This document shows, one piece after another, positions 61,425 to 64,000 of a stretch of DNA of 64,000 bases; position 1 is the stretch's first letter; every line of letters begins with the position of its first letter. The position numbers and the translations under genes are program-made. This DNA is from CAKUFA01 sp963618735 (GTDB lineage Bacteria > Bacillota > Clostridia > Christensenellales > Aristaeellaceae), in the NCBI GenBank assembly GCA_963618735.1, contig CAVEUM010000005.1, forward strand, positions 1 through 64,000. The letters run 5' to 3'. The notes beneath the pieces are model-generated. The model searched no databases. It was not told the DNA's origin and was given only the letters and a program-made list of their open reading frames with translations.

Positions 61425-64000
61425 ATGAACATGAATCAACTAACCCAAAAGACTCGCGAGGCCATTCAGCGCGCACAGTCGATTGCGGTCGATTATCAGC
61501 ATATGCAGGTGGATGAGGAACATCTCGCCGCCGCCCTTACCGAAGACAGCTCCAGCCTGATTCCCCAGCTGCTGAGTCAAAGCGGCGTCAGTGTTGAAAC
61601 GCTGCAGAATCTCCTGAAGGATGCACTGGGACGCATTGCCCGCGTCAGCGGCCCCGGCCGTGAGGCAGACAAGGTGTACATTTCCCCGGAACTGGACAAG
61701 GCGCTGAATGCCGCCGAAGCCCGTGCCAAGCAGATGCATGACGAATTTACCTCTGTGGAGCATGTGTGGCTTGGCATCACCGGCAACCCCAACGCCCGCA
61801 TGAAGGACATTCTTCGCCAGATTGGCTGGAGGGAAGACGCCTTTATGCAGGCGCTGTCGAAGGTTCGCGGTGCAACCCGTGTTACCACCGACAGCCCCGA
61901 GGATACCTATGATGCGCTGAAGAAGTACGGTACCGACCTGGTGGCCATGGCCAGGGCACAGAAGCTTGACCCCGTCATCGGCCGTGATAACGAGATTCGT
62001 AACGTCATCCGCATTCTGAGCCGCAAAACGAAGAACAACCCTGTGCTGATTGGTGAACCCGGCGTTGGTAAGACCGCCGTGGTGGAAGGTCTGGCACAGC
62101 GAATCGTCCGCGGCGACGTACCGGACAGCCTGAAGAATCGCACCATTTTCTCCCTGGACATGGGCAGCCTGATTGCAGGCGCCAAGTTCCGCGGTGAATT
62201 TGAGGAACGCCTGAAGGCCGTGCTGGCAGAAATCAAGAAGAGCGAAGGCCGCATTATCCTCTTCATCGATGAATTGCACACCATCGTTGGTGCCGGCAAG
62301 GCCGATGGCGCCATGGACGCCGGCAACCTGCTCAAGCCTATGCTGGCCCGCGGCGAATTGCACTGCATTGGTGCCACCACCCTGAATGAGTATCGGCAAT
62401 ACATTGAGAAGGATGCCGCCCTGGAGCGTCGTTTCCAGCCTGTTATGGTGGGCGAACCCACAGTGGAAGACACCATCGGCATTCTGCGCGGCCTGAAGGA
62501 ACGCTACGAAGTCTTCCACGGCGTGAAGATTCAGGACAATGCCCTGATTGCCGCCGCAACCTTGTCCAACCGCTACATCACCGACCGTTTCCTGCCTGAC
62601 AAGGCCATTGACCTGGTGGACGAAGCCTGCGCCATGATCCGCACGGAAATTGACTCTTTGCCCCAGGAGCTGGACGATATCCGTCACCGCGTCATGCAAT
62701 TGGAAATTGAAGAGGCCGCCTTGAAGAAGGACGACGACGAAATTACCAAAGCCCATCTGGCCGAGGTGCAGAAGGAGCTGGCTGAAAAGCGTGAGGCCTT
62801 CAACACCATGAAGGCGCGCTGGGAAAACGAGAAGAACGCCATCGGCAAGGTCACCAAGCTCCGTGAAGACATTGAGCGCACCAACGCCGCCATTGAGAAG
62901 GCTGAGCGTGACTACGACCTGAACCGTGCCGCTGAGCTGAAGTACGGCGAATTGCCGAAACTGCAGAAGGAGCTGGCCGAGGAAGAAGCCATTGCCGAAA
63001 AGAGCAAGGGTGAGGACAGCCTGCTGCGCAACAAGGTCACTGAAGAGGAAATCGCCCGTATTGTGGGGCGCTGGACCGGTATTCCTGTAGCCAAGCTGAT
63101 GGAAGGCGAGCGTGAGAAGCTGCTGCACCTGGAGGATGTTCTCCACGAGCGGGTCATCGGCCAGAACGAGGCTGTCCGCAAGGTCAGCGAGGCCATTCTC
63201 CGCAGCCGTGCCGGCATTCAGGATCCCAACCGTCCTCTGGGCAGTTTCCTGTTCCTTGGTCCGACCGGTGTCGGCAAAACCGAGCTTGCCAAGGCTCTGG
63301 CACAGGCACTGTTTGATGACGAAAAGAACATGGTGCGTATCGACATGTCTGAATACATGGAGAAGTTCAGCGTGTCCCGTCTGATCGGTGCACCTCCCGG
63401 ATACGTGGGTTATGATGAAGGCGGTCAACTGACAGAAGCTGTGCGTCGTCATCCTTACTGTGTCGTGCTGTTCGATGAGGTGGAAAAGGCGCATCCTGAC
63501 GTGTTCAATGTGCTGCTGCAGGTGCTGGATGACGGCCGCATTACCGACAGCCAGGGCCGCACGGTGGATTTCAAGAACACCATCCTGATCATGACCAGCA
63601 ACCTGGGCAGTGAGTATATTCTGGATGGCATCAAGGACGGCGACATCACCCCCGAAGCCCGCACACAGGTGGATCATCTGCTGAAGACAAAATTCCGCCC
63701 CGAGTTCCTGAACCGTATTGACGAAATCGTGTACTACAAGCCGCTGGATCGTGAGCAGATCGGCAGCATCGTCAAGCTGATGCTGAAGAGCCTGAACAAC
63801 CGTCTGAGCGATCGCCAGCTGTCCGTTACACTGACGGACAAGGCGCTGGATACGGTCATTGAGCAGGGCTTCGATCCCGTGTATGGTGCCCGTCCCCTGA
63901 AGCGTTATCTGCAGAGCAAGGTGGAAACCCTGCTCGCCCGCAGAATCATTGCCGCGGACGTAAAGCCCGGTGAAACCATGACCGTTGACGTAAATGAGAA
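61425..64000 (+). CDS. clpB: ATP-dependent disaggregase ClpB (3' end beyond window)
   Basis: About 858 codons are visible and the frame is open at the window edge, so only a few codons should be missing. Domain order: Clp_N repeats (about 1-145), AAA-1 with GEPGVGKTA (about 208), a long coiled M domain (about 410-530) that marks ClpB rather than ClpC, and AAA-2 with GPTGVGKTE (about 610) and the LFDEVEKAHPD Walker B. It frees aggregated proteins together with DnaK. The ATG at 61425 follows AAGGAGG; another ATG lies two codons later. Control by CtsR and heat is expected from the operator. Confidence 0.97.
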   Translation, partial: MNMNQLTQKTREAIQRAQSIAVDYQHMQVDEEHLAAALTEDSSSLIPQLLSQSGVSVETLQNLLKDALGRIARVSGPGREADKVYISPELDKALNAAEARAKQMHDEFTSVEHVWLGITGNPNARMKDILRQIGWREDAFMQALSKVRGATRVTTDSPEDTYDALKKYGTDLVAMARAQKLDPVIGRDNEIRNVIRILSRKTKNNPVLIGEPGVGKTAVVEGLAQRIVRGDVPDSLKNRTIFSLDMGSLIAGAKFRGEFEERLKAVLAEIKKSEGRIILFIDELHTIVGAGKADGAMDAGNLLKPMLARGELHCIGATTLNEYRQYIEKDAALERRFQPVMVGEPTVEDTIGILRGLKERYEVFHGVKIQDNALIAAATLSNRYITDRFLPDKAIDLVDEACAMIRTEIDSLPQELDDIRHRVMQLEIEEAALKKDDDEITKAHLAEVQKELAEKREAFNTMKARWENEKNAIGKVTKLREDIERTNAAIEKAERDYDLNRAAELKYGELPKLQKELAEEEAIAEKSKGEDSLLRNKVTEEEIARIVGRWTGIPVAKLMEGEREKLLHLEDVLHERVIGQNEAVRKVSEAILRSRAGIQDPNRPLGSFLFLGPTGVGKTELAKALAQALFDDEKNMVRIDMSEYMEKFSVSRLIGAPPGYVGYDEGGQLTEAVRRHPYCVVLFDEVEKAHPDVFNVLLQVLDDGRITDSQGRTVDFKNTILIMTSNLGSEYILDGIKDGDITPEARTQVDHLLKTKFRPEFLNRIDEIVYYKPLDREQIGSIVKLMLKSLNNRLSDRQLSVTLTDKALDTVIEQGFDPVYGARPLKRYLQSKVETLLARRIIAADVKPGETMTVDVNE

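Overview
The window is bacterial chromosome from a Gram-positive, probably an uncultured gut- or rumen-type member of the Clostridia (Bacillota). Evidence: a PrkC-type kinase with PASTA domains in a priA-def-fmt-rsmB-rlmN-prpC-prkC-rsgA-rpe operon, a rpmG-secE-nusG-rplK-rplA cluster beside tuf, a CtsR-type operator before clpB, a large serine recombinase, secreted flavinylated reductases and no outer-membrane genes. Base composition is GC-rich and even, except for the first ~3.3 kb, which is clearly AT-richer. The order or family cannot be fixed from sequence alone.

Layout. 1-3.3 kb: the edge of a likely mobile segment (tandem 8-mers, small ORF, large serine recombinase, secreted zinc-ribbon/Big2 protein). 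3.4-10.7 kb: secreted FMN/FAD reductase, a fucose/arabinose isomerase-fold protein, deoxynucleoside kinase and a PMCA-type Ca2+ ATPase. 10.8-21.8 kb, all minus strand: parA-parB, then phosphoglycosyl transferase, split transketolase and LicD (a glycan module), WalJ-like hydrolase, ABC-F protein, rimO, pgsA and cinA. 22-25.8 kb: guanine deaminase and a short cobalamin-dependent methionine synthase. 25.8-32.4 kb: metal P-type ATPase, a second secreted reductase with two FMN domains, a transglutaminase-like protein and pyroglutamyl peptidase. 32.5-43.6 kb: a tightly overlapping operon from priA to rpe. 43.6-49.5 kb: orphan DNA methyltransferase with a Cys-cluster protein, then the tRNA-Gly/tuf/rpmG/secE/nusG/rplK/rplA cluster. 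49.6-55.7 kb: oligopeptide ABC transporter. 55.9-59 kb: tRNA-Leu, then csoR and a copA-copZ fusion. 59-61 kb: a CARDB-type surface protein. 61.4 kb to the edge: clpB.

The strongest regulatory story is copper or related metal control. The csoR-copA promoter and the promoter of the ATPase 28 kb away both carry paired TACCC/GGGTA pseudo-palindromes, one of each pair lying between -35 and -10. This suggests one CsoR regulon with two pumps. The copA gene ends in a fused CopZ-like domain preceded by its own strong ribosome binding site and in-frame ATG, so one gene may make both the fused pump and a free chaperone. Other points of interest are a ~200-residue Arg/Gly-rich repetitive extension on RsmB, a 15-codon leader ORF before oppB, two copies of an L1-binding-like RNA element in the L11-L1 operon, and the lack of rplJ-rplL behind rplA.

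No CRISPR array, complete prophage, insertion sequence or rRNA gene was seen. Many long antisense reading frames opposite GC-rich genes are shadows and were left out.
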